A DNA stretch of 64,000 bases from Zavarzinia marina. GTDB lineage: Bacteria > Pseudomonadota > Alphaproteobacteria > Zavarziniales > Zavarziniaceae. Shown piece after piece: positions 6,807 through 14,468 of the stretch. Where the stretch lies: the NCBI RefSeq assembly GCF_021568905.1, contig NZ_JAKGSB010000006.1:186001-250000 (forward strand), given 5' to 3'. A program made the translations under genes and the position numbers. Within the stretch, counting starts at the first letter, position 1. Every line of letters begins with the position of its first letter. The notes below the pieces were generated by a model. It worked only from the letters and a program-made list of their open reading frames with translations. It was not told the origin of the DNA and made no database searches.

Positions 6807-9341
6807 ATGACACAGGCCGGCATGTTTCGCGCGACCCGACGCCCCTTGGCGCTCCTGATCCTTCTTCTGTCGCTGCTGGCCGTGCCGACGGCACGGGCGC
6901 AGTCGAACAACCCCGACCAGCCGATCGCCGGCGTGCCGGTGGCGGCGGATGCCGCCGATTTCACGCGCCAGGTGGAAACCTGGTCCAGGCGCCTCGAGGT
7001 ACTCGACGGTGCCGTGCGCGATCCAGGCGCCGGCGAGGCGGAACTGATCGCCTGGCGTCACGAACTCGAAACCATCCGCGACAACGCCCGCGAAGCCGCG
7101 GCGGCGACCAACGAATCCCTGGCCAAGACCCGCACCCTGCTCGACGCGCTGGGCCCGCCCCCGACCGAGGAAGGCGCCAAGGAGGCGCCGGAACTGGCGC
7201 AGCAGCGCGCCAATCTGAACGCCGAACTGGCGGATCTGGACGGCCGCGCCAAGCGCGCCGCGATCGTCGCGGCCCGTGCCGTCGCCCTGATCGACATCGC
7301 GGTGGAGGCAACCCGCAAGTTGCTGACCGACCGGGTGTTGTCGCGCGAACCCTCGCCCCTCTCCCTCGAGCTGCTCGCCAAGGCCGGGCCCGAGGGCATG
7401 GATGTGGTCGAGCAACTGGCCGACGCACCGGCGAACTGGTGGACCATCGTCGCCGGTTCGGTCGATCTCGGCGGCGCCCTGCCGACCCTGCTCCTGGTGA
7501 TCGCCGGGGCGACGGTCATGGGCTGGCCGATCCGCCGCTGGCTCCTGCGCCGGGGCGGGCCGCGCGCCGAGGTCGAGGCGCCCAATCAGGCGCGCCGGGT
7601 GCTGGCGGCGGCGGCCGGCGGGCTTGCCTCCTGCGTCATTCCGGTGCTCGCCATCGGCTCGGTCTATGTCTCGCTCAAGGTCCACGGCCTGCTGGTCGGC
7701 GACATGCGCTTCATCGTCACCGGGCTCATCGTCGGCCTGTCGCTCTATTTCGTCATCGCGGGCTTCGCCCATGTCGCCCTGCAGCCGCATCTGCCGCAAT
7801 GGCGCGTCGCCGGCCTCGAGGAGGAGAGCGCCGACAGCCTCGATGCGCGGCTCAGGCTGCTGGCGGTCATGGTCGGCATCAGCGTCTTCCTGCGCATCGC
7901 CCTGCGGATCACCGACCAGGGCGAAAGTCTCGACGCCCTGCTCGATTTCCTGGCCAATTCGACCCTCGCCTTCGGGCTCTGGCCAATGCTGAGCGACCGG
8001 GCGTGGCGGCGCAGCGCCGCCACCATGGATGCCGCCGACGGCGAGACCCAGGATCCCCGACTCTATATCCTGCCGCGCCGGATCCTGCGCCTCGCGGTGC
8101 TGGCGATCCCGATCTCGGCACTCGCCGGCTATCACAATCTCTCGGACTACCTGACCCGCAACGTGGTCATGGTGGGCCTGCTGTTCGGCTTGTTCTGGGC
8201 GATCTCGACCCTGGTCGGGGAAGCGGTCTGGGCCCTCATCAATGCCCAGCGCGGGCCGCTCCGCCAGATCCGCGGCGCCCTCGGCCTTTCCGAGGATTCG
8301 GGGCGCATCGCCCATTTCTGGATCGCCGGCTTCTTCAACATCGTCCTTGCCGGCGTCATCTTCCTGCTGTTCCTGCCGAGCGCCGGGGTGCCGCGCCAGG
8401 ACATTCTCGATTTCCTGGAATCCGGCGTCACCGGGGTGACCATCGGCAATTTCACCCTGTCCTTCACCGACATCCTGCTGTCGATCACGATCTTCGTCCT
8501 GGCGCTTCGCGTGACGCGGATGGTCCAGCGCCTGCTGGAACGGCGCATCCTGCCCCAGACCCGCTTCGACGTCGGCGCGCGCAATTCGATCAAGTCGGCG
8601 GCGGGCTATGCCGGCACCACCCTCGGCCTCGTCGTCGCGGTCTCGGTCGCGGGCATCGACTTCTCGAACATCGCCATCATCGCCGGCGCGCTGTCGGTCG
8701 GTATCGGCTTCGGCCTGCAGAATGTCGTCAACAATTTCATCTCGGGCCTGATCGTGCTGGCGGAACGCCCGATCAAGGTGGGCGACTGGATCATCGTCGG
8801 CACGGCCGAGGGCACGGTCCGGCGCATCAACGTGCGCGCGACCGAGATCGAGACCTTCACCCGCGCGACCGTGGTCGTGCCGAACGGCGAACTGCTGTCC
8901 CAGTCGATCGTGAACTACACGCTGCGCAACAAGATGGGGCGGATCGAGATCCCCGTCGGCGTCGCCTATGGTTCCGATACCGCATTGGTCGAAAAGACCC
9001 TGATGGAGGTGGCGACGGGGCACAAATCCGTGCTTTCCTATCCCAAGCCCTATGTGGTGTTTCAGGCTTTCGGCGCCAGCTCGCTGGATTTCATCCTGCG
9101 CTGCTACATCGCCAACGTCGAGGAGATCCTCTCGGTGCGGACGGCGCTGATGTTCGCGATCGATCGCGGGTTCCGCGAACGCGACATCGAAATCCCCTTC
9201 AACCAGACCGACGTCAATTTCAAGGACCGCGATTTCGAGCGCCTGGCCGCCCTCGTCGACCGCCTGGTCGAGGCCCGCCTCGCCGCCGGCGCGAACAAGG
9301 CGGCCGACACCGATACGGCCGAGGGGAAGACAGAAGCATGA
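6807..9341 (+). CDS. Large mechanosensitive channel, DUF3772 and MscS domains
   Basis: 844 residues. A signal peptide (cut near ARAQ) precedes a periplasmic alpha-helical DUF3772-like region (residues 30-200, LAKTRTLLDALG). Then come about ten hydrophobic segments and the MscS pore and cytoplasmic domains. The pore helix and the family signature GLQNVVNNFISG lie near residue 635, followed by ERPIKVGDWI and VVVPNGELLSQSIVNY. MscK/YbiO-type channels of this size release solutes on hypo-osmotic shock. The start ATG 6807 is preceded by GGAAAG; ATG 6822 is an alternative. The stop overlaps the next gene by ATGA, coupling the channel to a PaaI thioesterase. Confidence 0.92.
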   Translation: MTQAGMFRATRRPLALLILLLSLLAVPTARAQSNNPDQPIAGVPVAADAADFTRQVETWSRRLEVLDGAVRDPGAGEAELIAWRHELETIRDNAREAAAATNESLAKTRTLLDALGPPPTEEGAKEAPELAQQRANLNAELADLDGRAKRAAIVAARAVALIDIAVEATRKLLTDRVLSREPSPLSLELLAKAGPEGMDVVEQLADAPANWWTIVAGSVDLGGALPTLLLVIAGATVMGWPIRRWLLRRGGPRAEVEAPNQARRVLAAAAGGLASCVIPVLAIGSVYVSLKVHGLLVGDMRFIVTGLIVGLSLYFVIAGFAHVALQPHLPQWRVAGLEEESADSLDARLRLLAVMVGISVFLRIALRITDQGESLDALLDFLANSTLAFGLWPMLSDRAWRRSAATMDAADGETQDPRLYILPRRILRLAVLAIPISALAGYHNLSDYLTRNVVMVGLLFGLFWAISTLVGEAVWALINAQRGPLRQIRGALGLSEDSGRIAHFWIAGFFNIVLAGVIFLLFLPSAGVPRQDILDFLESGVTGVTIGNFTLSFTDILLSITIFVLALRVTRMVQRLLERRILPQTRFDVGARNSIKSAAGYAGTTLGLVVAVSVAGIDFSNIAIIAGALSVGIGFGLQNVVNNFISGLIVLAERPIKVGDWIIVGTAEGTVRRINVRATEIETFTRATVVVPNGELLSQSIVNYTLRNKMGRIEIPVGVAYGSDTALVEKTLMEVATGHKSVLSYPKPYVVFQAFGASSLDFILRCYIANVEEILSVRTALMFAIDRGFRERDIEIPFNQTDVNFKDRDFERLAALVDRLVEARLAAGANKAADTDTAEGKTEA

Positions 9342-9850
9342 GCGATACCACCGAACGCCCCAAGCTGATCGGCGAGATGATCGGCGACAACAAGGACATG
9401 CTGCTCGCCCCCATTCCCTTCGCCATGGCGGTCGGGATGGAGGTGGTCTCGGCCGGTCCCGCCCGCGCCACCCTGCGCCTGCCGTGGCGCGAGGACCTGG
9501 TGGGCAATCCCGAGACCGGCGTCCTGCACGGCGGCATCATCACCGCCCTGATCGACAACGCCTGCGGTTCCGCCGTCATCTGCGCCCTGACCAAGATGAC
9601 CAGTGTCGCCACCCTGGACCTGCGCATCGACTATCTGCGCCCGGCGACCCCGGGCGAGGCCGTACTGGTGGACGCGGAATGTTACCGCACCACCCGCAAC
9701 ATCGCCTTCATCCGCGCGCTCGCCCATCACGGCGACCGCGACAATGCGATCGCCCATTCGGTCGCCACCTTCATGCTGGGCGCCAACAGGACGCCGCCGG
9801 TGGATCGCACGGGACCAAGTGACGGAACGGAAAAGGAGACGACGGCATGA
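9338..9850 (+). CDS. PaaI family hotdog thioesterase (first of two)
   Basis: 170 residues with a single hotdog fold. Family landmarks are the catalytic-loop segment GNPETGVLHGGIITALIDNA (residues 52-71) and ATLDLRIDYLRPA (near 92). PaaI-type enzymes hydrolyse aryl- or acyl-CoA thioesters. The start overlaps the stop of the MscS gene, and the stop (9850) overlaps the start of a second PaaI gene, so three genes are translationally coupled. A 25-residue polar tail after the fold (TPPVDRTGPSDGTEKE) is low complexity. Confidence 0.9.
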   Translation: MSDTTERPKLIGEMIGDNKDMLLAPIPFAMAVGMEVVSAGPARATLRLPWREDLVGNPETGVLHGGIITALIDNACGSAVICALTKMTSVATLDLRIDYLRPATPGEAVLVDAECYRTTRNIAFIRALAHHGDRDNAIAHSVATFMLGANRTPPVDRTGPSDGTEKETTA

Positions 9851-10305
9851 ATGCGCCGCCCGCCAAGCTGCCGCGCCTCAACCAGCCCGTCGGCGCCGAC
9901 GATCTGTCGCGCCTGATGCAGGCCATTCCCTTCGCCCGCCTGCTCGGCGTGACCGCGACCACCGACGACGAGGGCCGCGTGATCGCCAACATGCCCTTCG
10001 CCGACCATCTGATCGGCAACCCGCGCCTGCCGGCGCTGCACGGCGGCACCATCGGCGCCTTTCTGGAAATGACGGCGATCGCGCAGCTGATCGCGGAAAT
10101 GCCGGTGCCCGGCATTCCGAAGACCATCGACATCACGATCGACTATCTGCGCTCGGGCCGGCCGCGCGATACGTTCGCCCGCGCCATCGTGGCGAAGCAC
10201 GGCCGGCGCGTCGCCAACGTCCGCGTCGAAGCCTGGCAGGAAGACCCGACGCGTCCCATCGCCACCGCCCACGGCCATTTCATGCTGCCGAACGAGAGCG
10301 CCTGA
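9847..10305 (+). CDS. PaaI family hotdog thioesterase (second of two)
   Basis: 152-residue hotdog protein, diverged paralogue of the preceding gene. It has GNPRLPALHGGTIGAFLEM near residue 57 and KTIDITIDYLRSGRP near 95. In the catalytic loop the acidic residue aligned with Asp of the first copy is Glu (FLEMTA). PaaI enzymes work as dimers of dimers, so the pair could form a mixed oligomer; that is inference. It overlaps the upstream gene by 4 bases and converges on dsbB with a single base between the stop codons. Confidence 0.9.
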   Translation: MNAPPAKLPRLNQPVGADDLSRLMQAIPFARLLGVTATTDDEGRVIANMPFADHLIGNPRLPALHGGTIGAFLEMTAIAQLIAEMPVPGIPKTIDITIDYLRSGRPRDTFARAIVAKHGRRVANVRVEAWQEDPTRPIATAHGHFMLPNESA

Positions 10306-10306
10306 C

Positions 10307-10801
10307 TCAGCGCCGGCGCGTCGCGACGAAGCCGACGACGCCGGCGAGCAGCGCGGAAACCACCGCGTTCCAGACCGCCATGGAAAGCCCCAGGAACGAC
10401 CAGGCGATATCGCCGCAGCGGACCAGCGGCGCCTGTTCGATCGCCGTCAGCATCTCCTCGACCGTGGCGGCATTGCCGCCGCCACCGCCGCAGGATGCCA
10501 GCCCCTCCCACCATTCCTGTTCGACCCCGGCATGGAAGACGGCGATGCCGACCCCGGCCAGCAGCGCGAGAACGCCGAGCGCCAGCGCCCCGCCACGCGG
10601 CCGCCCGCTCAGCGCCAGGGCCAGCACGCCGCCCGCGATCGCCCCCGCATGGGCCCAGCGCTGCCACAGGCAGAGTTCGCAGGGCGCCAGCCCACCGAAG
10701 ACCTGGAACCCGAACGCCCCGGCCAGCATGGCCCCCGAGCCGAGCACGAGGAGAAGTGCTGCCATGAACACCGGGCGGGATCGACGCGAACTTCCGACCA
10801 T
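10307..10801 (-). CDS. dsbB: Disulfide bond formation protein B
   Basis: 164-residue inner-membrane quinone reductase that reoxidises the periplasmic thiol oxidase DsbA. Four hydrophobic helices are visible. The first redox pair is in PCELCLWQRW (near residue 42). The second periplasmic loop carries the other cysteines, SCGGGGG (near 102) and VRCGD (near 128). ATG 10801 is chosen because GGGAAGG lies just upstream and a weaker candidate at 10765 would cut the first helix. It follows the TraB gene at 10812 on the same strand by 10 bases, suggesting co-transcription. Confidence 0.9.
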   Translation of the reverse strand: MVGSSRRSRPVFMAALLLVLGSGAMLAGAFGFQVFGGLAPCELCLWQRWAHAGAIAGGVLALALSGRPRGGALALGVLALLAGVGIAVFHAGVEQEWWEGLASCGGGGGNAATVEEMLTAIEQAPLVRCGDIAWSFLGLSMAVWNAVVSALLAGVVGFVATRRR

Positions 10802-10811
10802 GACCTTCCCT

Positions 10812-11714
10812 TCAGCGCGGATCCGCGCCTTCGCTGTGGATTCTCTCGGGGTGATAGCCCTCGGCTTCCAGCAGGGCCAGCACATTGTGCGGCCCGACGA
10901 GATGCCCCGCCCCGACGGCGATGAAGCTGGTTCCTGCACCGGTCAGGACATCGCGGATCTTCGCCATCCAGCGTTCGTTGCGTTGCCGAAACAGCCGGTC
11001 GTTCAAGGAGCCGGGTTCGAAATCGTCGCCGATGACGGCCTCGATGCCTTCGACGTCTCCTCCCTGCCAGGCGTTCGCCATCTTCTCTGCGACCAATCGG
11101 CTCCCCTCTTCGTCCCGGACGAAATGAAGTCGTACGCGCATCATGTGCAGTTCGGCATCCCAATCCATTTCGGAAAACGCACGAAGCTGGTCGCCAATCG
11201 TCTCGAGATAATGCACAGGCTTGTCGACGCTCGACGCGGCGATCTCGAGATCGTTGTCCGGATAAGCATTCGTTTCGCCGCCTCGACCAAAAATGAGATT
11301 GACATCGATCAGCATGCTGACGGCCCAGGGCCGCAGATGCCTTAAAATCACCGGCGGGATGTCGGACCGTTCCGCTGCTTCGTCCACAAGTTCGATTTCT
11401 TCATCGGTCAGTTCCTCGACGAAGGAAGCTCCGTAGTTTACGCCGTAAGTCAGAATAGCGACCGTAAAATCGAAGTCGTTGCTGATGTCGACTTCGAGCC
11501 ACAGCTCATCCGACTGCTCGAAAGCCCGGACGACACGCGGATCGGCCCATTCGAAATCGGCGGAGACGGCATGCATCGTCCCGAACAGATAGACGGTCGA
11601 ATCCCCGTCCCGCACCACCCAGAGAGCCGGTTCCGCCGATGCAGCGCCGCCGAACGCAAAAAACGGGAGAAGAACCAGGCCAGCCCATTTGAACGCCCTC
11701 GACCACAGGGACAT
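10812..11714 (-). CDS. TraB/GumN family protein (downstream copy)
   Basis: 300-residue secreted protein. The signal peptide ends near ASAEP (residue 27). The mature start PALWVVRDGDSTVYLFGTMH is the family signature with its conserved GTxH. The C-terminus has the second family motif GTSFIAVGAGHLVGP. TraB/GumN proteins are Tiki-like putative metalloproteases; GxxH motifs at both ends would bind the metal. Start ATG 11714 has GAGGGG upstream, which excludes a longer frame that would overlap the neighbouring gene. The protein is clearly paralogous to the next gene upstream. Some codons here are less GC-rich (about 11150-11500) than in the neighbours. Confidence 0.88.
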   Translation of the reverse strand: MSLWSRAFKWAGLVLLPFFAFGGAASAEPALWVVRDGDSTVYLFGTMHAVSADFEWADPRVVRAFEQSDELWLEVDISNDFDFTVAILTYGVNYGASFVEELTDEEIELVDEAAERSDIPPVILRHLRPWAVSMLIDVNLIFGRGGETNAYPDNDLEIAASSVDKPVHYLETIGDQLRAFSEMDWDAELHMMRVRLHFVRDEEGSRLVAEKMANAWQGGDVEGIEAVIGDDFEPGSLNDRLFRQRNERWMAKIRDVLTGAGTSFIAVGAGHLVGPHNVLALLEAEGYHPERIHSEGADPR

Positions 11715-11725
11715 GGCGCGTCCCC

Positions 11726-12607
11726 TCACGGTCCTTCGCCGCCGATACGGTCGATCCGATAGCCCTCGGCTTCCAGCATCACCAGCACGCTGTCGGGCCC
11801 GGCGAGATGGCCCGCGCCGACGGCGATGAAGCTGGTGCCGGCGCCTGCCATGAGGTCGCCGATCTGGCCGACCCAATTGACGTTCCGCTGGCGCATCACC
11901 CTGTCGTAGAGGGGGCCGCCGGGTGCGAGTTGGCCGTCGCTTTCGAAGAGACCGTAGATCCGGTCGGTGTCGCCCGACATCCAGGCCTCGATCAGGTCGG
12001 GAATGCCGGCCTTGCCGGCATCGTCCATCCGGTCGAGCGTGGCCCGCAACAGGTCCAGTTCCTGTTCCGGTTCGAGACCGGCGAAGAGGCTGAACTGTTC
12101 GTTCAGGGTTTCGAGGAAGCGGATCTCCTTGCCCGCCGCCTCGGCGATGATCATCAGGTCGCCGTCGGCGCCGACCGCCATGTCGCCGGCCTGCCCGCCC
12201 GTCTCGATCATCATGGAGACGAGCCAGGGGCGCAGCCGGTTGAGACCGCCCTTCGGCATGCCCATGCGCCGTTCGGCCCGGTGCAGGCGCGCCGCATCCT
12301 CCTTCGACAGGCGCTTGTCGAGATCGATGCCGTAGTTGATCGCATAGCGGAGCGTCGAGAAGATCGAGCCGAGAATATTGTCGATGTCGGCCTCGAGCCA
12401 GAGCTCGTCGGACGCCGCCAGCGCCGCGTCGATGCGCGCGTCCCGCCAGTCGAGGTCCGCCGGCAGGATATGGATGGTACCGAACAGATAGACCGTCGAA
12501 TCCGCGTCCCGCACGACCCAGAGCGCCGGCTCGGCCCGGGCAGGTCCCTGTGCCGCGAAGAAGAGACAGAGCGAGAGAAGAAAGGCGGCGGCGCCGCGAA
12601 GCATCAT
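11726..12607 (-). CDS. TraB/GumN family protein (upstream copy, behind tRNA-Leu)
   Basis: 293 residues. The signal peptide is MMLRGAAAFLLSLCLFFAAQ, cut before AEPALW. The family motifs are VYLFGTIHILPADLDW and GAGTSFIAVGAGHLAGPDSV. A second paralogue follows 11 bases downstream. The start is remarkable: ATG 12607 lies only 10 bases after the 3' end of tRNA-Leu, with no Shine-Dalgarno in the intervening CCGCTCTTCG. A second ATG at 12604 is an alternative. A longer frame would run backwards through the tRNA and is not credible. Function as a putative secreted metal-dependent hydrolase comes from the family. Confidence 0.87.
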   Translation of the reverse strand: MMLRGAAAFLLSLCLFFAAQGPARAEPALWVVRDADSTVYLFGTIHILPADLDWRDARIDAALAASDELWLEADIDNILGSIFSTLRYAINYGIDLDKRLSKEDAARLHRAERRMGMPKGGLNRLRPWLVSMMIETGGQAGDMAVGADGDLMIIAEAAGKEIRFLETLNEQFSLFAGLEPEQELDLLRATLDRMDDAGKAGIPDLIEAWMSGDTDRIYGLFESDGQLAPGGPLYDRVMRQRNVNWVGQIGDLMAGAGTSFIAVGAGHLAGPDSVLVMLEAEGYRIDRIGGEGP

Positions 12608-12617
12608 CGAAGAGCGG

Positions 12618-12701
12618 TGGTGCCCGCTGTCAGACTCGAACTGACATGGCTTGCGCCGAGCGATTTTGAGTCGCTTGTGTCTACCATTCCACCAAGCGGG
12701 C
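12618..12701 (-). tRNA. tRNA-Leu, anticodon CAA
   Basis: 84 bases including an encoded CCA (minus-strand complement of 12618-12620). The acceptor stem GCCCGCT pairs with AGCGGGC, and the discriminator is A. The anticodon stem AGCGA/TCGCT encloses the loop CTCAAAA, giving anticodon CAA (codon UUG). The long variable arm (CGGCGCAAGCC) is typical of class II tRNA-Leu. The T-arm reads GTCAGTTCGAGTCTGAC. Confidence 0.96.
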
Positions 12702-12750
12702 ACGGCTCCGAAGAGCGGAGCGCGGAGCTTCTCCGAAGTCATCCGCGTTG

Positions 12751-12836
12751 GCAAGATCCGATCGCCAGCGATCGGTGGCGGCAAGATCCGATCGCCAGCG
12801 ACCGGTGGCGGCAAGATCCGATCGCGCGACCGGCCG
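12751..12836. repeat. 30-bp tandem repeat containing a palindrome
   Basis: Two full 30-base units (12751-12780 and 12781-12810, one mismatch) and a partial third up to 12836. Each unit carries CCGATCGC-CA-GCGATCGG, an 8-bp inverted repeat (perfect at 12758-12775; one mismatch in the second unit). The array lies between the stop of a hydrolase (12837) and the tRNA-Leu, both on the minus strand. It could act as a serial terminator or protein-binding array. Confidence 0.85.
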
Positions 12837-13583
12837 CTATGCGAGGCGGCGCTGGGCATAGGGCTTCCACAGCCCCTCGATCTGCGCCAGGCGATCGGCG
12901 ATCACGCGCAGCGACAGGGGATTGTGGGCAAGGCCGAGGTGGCTGGAGAAGACTTCGATGCTCTCGTGCATCGGGCCGTCCGCTTCGAGGCAGGCGCGCC
13001 AGGCGACCAGACCGTCGGAGCGGCTGTAGATCGCCGTCGTCGGCACGGGCGGCGCCTTGGCGATCCGGTCGCGCATCGATTCGACGGCGAGGCGAAGGGC
13101 GTCGATCAGGCTCTGCGGGGCATCGCCGCTCAGGACGTCGTCCGCCAGCGGGCGGGTCGGGGTGCCGAGGGTGATCACCGCGCGCACCGCGTCCGGCCGG
13201 CTCTTCGCCGCCTCGCGGGCATAGATGCCGCCGATGCTGACCCCGACCAGGCTGACCTTGGTGCCGTGGAGATCCGCCAGATGGGCGATTCGCGCCTGGA
13301 GCGCCGCCATCACGTCGGGCCTCGGCCCCAGGTTGAATCCCTGGTCCCAGCCATAGACGGCATAGCCGCGATCGCCGAGGAACTGGCGCAACGGCCAGGT
13401 CGCGATGTCGCCAGTCAGGAATTCGGGGACCACCAGGACCGGGTGGCCGTCGCCCCGCGCGGTCATCGACAGCAGGCCCCAACTCGCGGCGAGACCGGCC
13501 AATTCGACCGTGGCGCGCGCCTCCGCCGCCAGCATGAAGGTGCGTCGAATGAAACTGAACGTGCTCAAGACCGGGTCCGCCAT
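12837..13583 (-). CDS. Lipase-like alpha/beta hydrolase (paralogue A)
   Basis: 248 residues. The hydrolase core starts at HPVLVVPEFLTGD (near 47). The nucleophile elbow is GVSIGG (near 113), and a C-terminal block includes TAIYSRSDGLVAWRACLE and SHLGLAHNP, whose Asp and His probably complete the triad. It is similar through its length to the hydrolase at 14469-15266 on the other side of the glutathione peroxidase gene. The oxyanion segment here reads VPEFL, where the paralogue has LPGFL, so the first usually conserved Gly is replaced. ATG 13583 opens the only compact N-terminus. No signal peptide is visible. Confidence 0.85.
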   Translation of the reverse strand: MADPVLSTFSFIRRTFMLAAEARATVELAGLAASWGLLSMTARGDGHPVLVVPEFLTGDIATWPLRQFLGDRGYAVYGWDQGFNLGPRPDVMAALQARIAHLADLHGTKVSLVGVSIGGIYAREAAKSRPDAVRAVITLGTPTRPLADDVLSGDAPQSLIDALRLAVESMRDRIAKAPPVPTTAIYSRSDGLVAWRACLEADGPMHESIEVFSSHLGLAHNPLSLRVIADRLAQIEGLWKPYAQRRLA

Positions 13584-13707
13584 CGCCTTCCCAAGCCCCG
13601 TATTGGCGACGAAACGCGCCGTTGAGTCAATCCGGCGCCCCGATACCGCCCGCGCCCGCGCCCCTTCGGACCGGCCGCCGGGAACGGCGCCTTCCGCCTG
13701 CGCCCGC

Positions 13708-13738
13708 TTGCCGCGCGCGCCCGACAGTGTTCTATAAT
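13708..13738 (+). promoter_or_regulatory. Predicted promoter of the glutathione peroxidase gene
   Basis: A perfect -10 hexamer TATAAT (13733-13738) with TTGCCG (13708-13713) upstream; the 19-base spacing is long. Transcription would begin near 13745, just before the AGGAGAG ribosome-binding site at about 13747. This excludes the in-frame ATG at 13737, which overlaps the -10 box. Confidence 0.55.
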
Positions 13739-13760
13739 GGCGCCAACAGGAGAGATCGTC

Positions 13761-14336
13761 ATGTTCGACAAATTGGGGAAGGTCCTGCGGGACAACCCGC
13801 TGACCGGCATCGCCACGGCGGTGGTCGACGCGGCGACGGGCAAGAAGACGCCCGACGGCTCCGCCCATGCCTTCACCTTCGACGGCCTGCGCGGCGGCGA
13901 GATACCCCTGTCGCAATATGCCGGAAAGCCCCTGTTGGTGGTGAATACCGCGTCGAAATGCGGCTTCACCCCGCAGTACAAGGGGCTCGAGGCGCTCTAT
14001 GAGGAATTCGGGCCCAAGGGGCTGGTGGTGGTCGGCGTGCCGTCCAACGATTTCGCCGGTCAGGAGCCCGGCACCTCGGACGAGATCGCCAGCTTCTGCG
14101 AAATCAATTATGGCGTCACCTTCCCCCTGGCGGCCAAGGTGCCGGTGACCGGGGCGGACGCCCATCCCTTCTTCAAGTGGATCGCGGAACAGCGCCCCAT
14201 GGCGCGGCCGCGCTGGAACTTCCACAAGTACCTCTTCGACGGCGAAGGCCGCCTGGTCGAGACCGCCGCGTCGGTCACCAAGCCGTCGTCGCTGCGCGGC
14301 GCGATCGCCAAGATGCTGGACGAACCCGCCAAATAG
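13761..14336 (+). CDS. Glutathione peroxidase family protein
   Basis: 191-residue thioredoxin-fold peroxidase that reduces hydroperoxides. The peroxidatic motif is NTASKCGFTPQY (Cys near residue 64). The Gln/Trp/Asn partners appear as the PSNDFAGQEPG block and RWNFHKYLF. The active site is Cys, not selenocysteine. There is a longer N-terminus than usual (about 30 residues, KLGKVLRDNPLTGIATAVVD) before the fold begins. Start ATG 13761 follows AGGAGAG. It is flanked by two paralogous lipase-like hydrolases in opposite orientation. Confidence 0.92.
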   Translation: MFDKLGKVLRDNPLTGIATAVVDAATGKKTPDGSAHAFTFDGLRGGEIPLSQYAGKPLLVVNTASKCGFTPQYKGLEALYEEFGPKGLVVVGVPSNDFAGQEPGTSDEIASFCEINYGVTFPLAAKVPVTGADAHPFFKWIAEQRPMARPRWNFHKYLFDGEGRLVETAASVTKPSSLRGAIAKMLDEPAK

Positions 14337-14468
14337 ACCATGTCAGAAGCAGCCGGCGCCATAAGCTCGGACGCGCGCCCCGCCGGCGCGCCCGAACGCG
14401 GCACGCCCGCCCCCCGGGGCGCGGGCAGGGTCCGCGACGGACGACAGACCACAGGAACCGGAGGCGAC

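Noticed and set aside
12751-12836. CRISPR-like repeat
   Set aside because: The units are direct, contiguous and have no unique spacers; no cas genes occur.
12608-12859. Upstream extension of the TraB frame through tRNA-Leu
   Set aside because: It translates the tRNA and the 30-bp repeats; the signal peptide starts at 12607.
13737-13760. Earlier start of the glutathione peroxidase gene
   Set aside because: That ATG overlaps the perfect TATAAT -10 box; ATG 13761 has AGGAGAG.
14340-14468. Longer N-terminus of hydrolase paralogue B
   Set aside because: The 43 extra residues are Gly/Ala/Pro/Arg-rich and the GGAGGCGAC site supports 14469.
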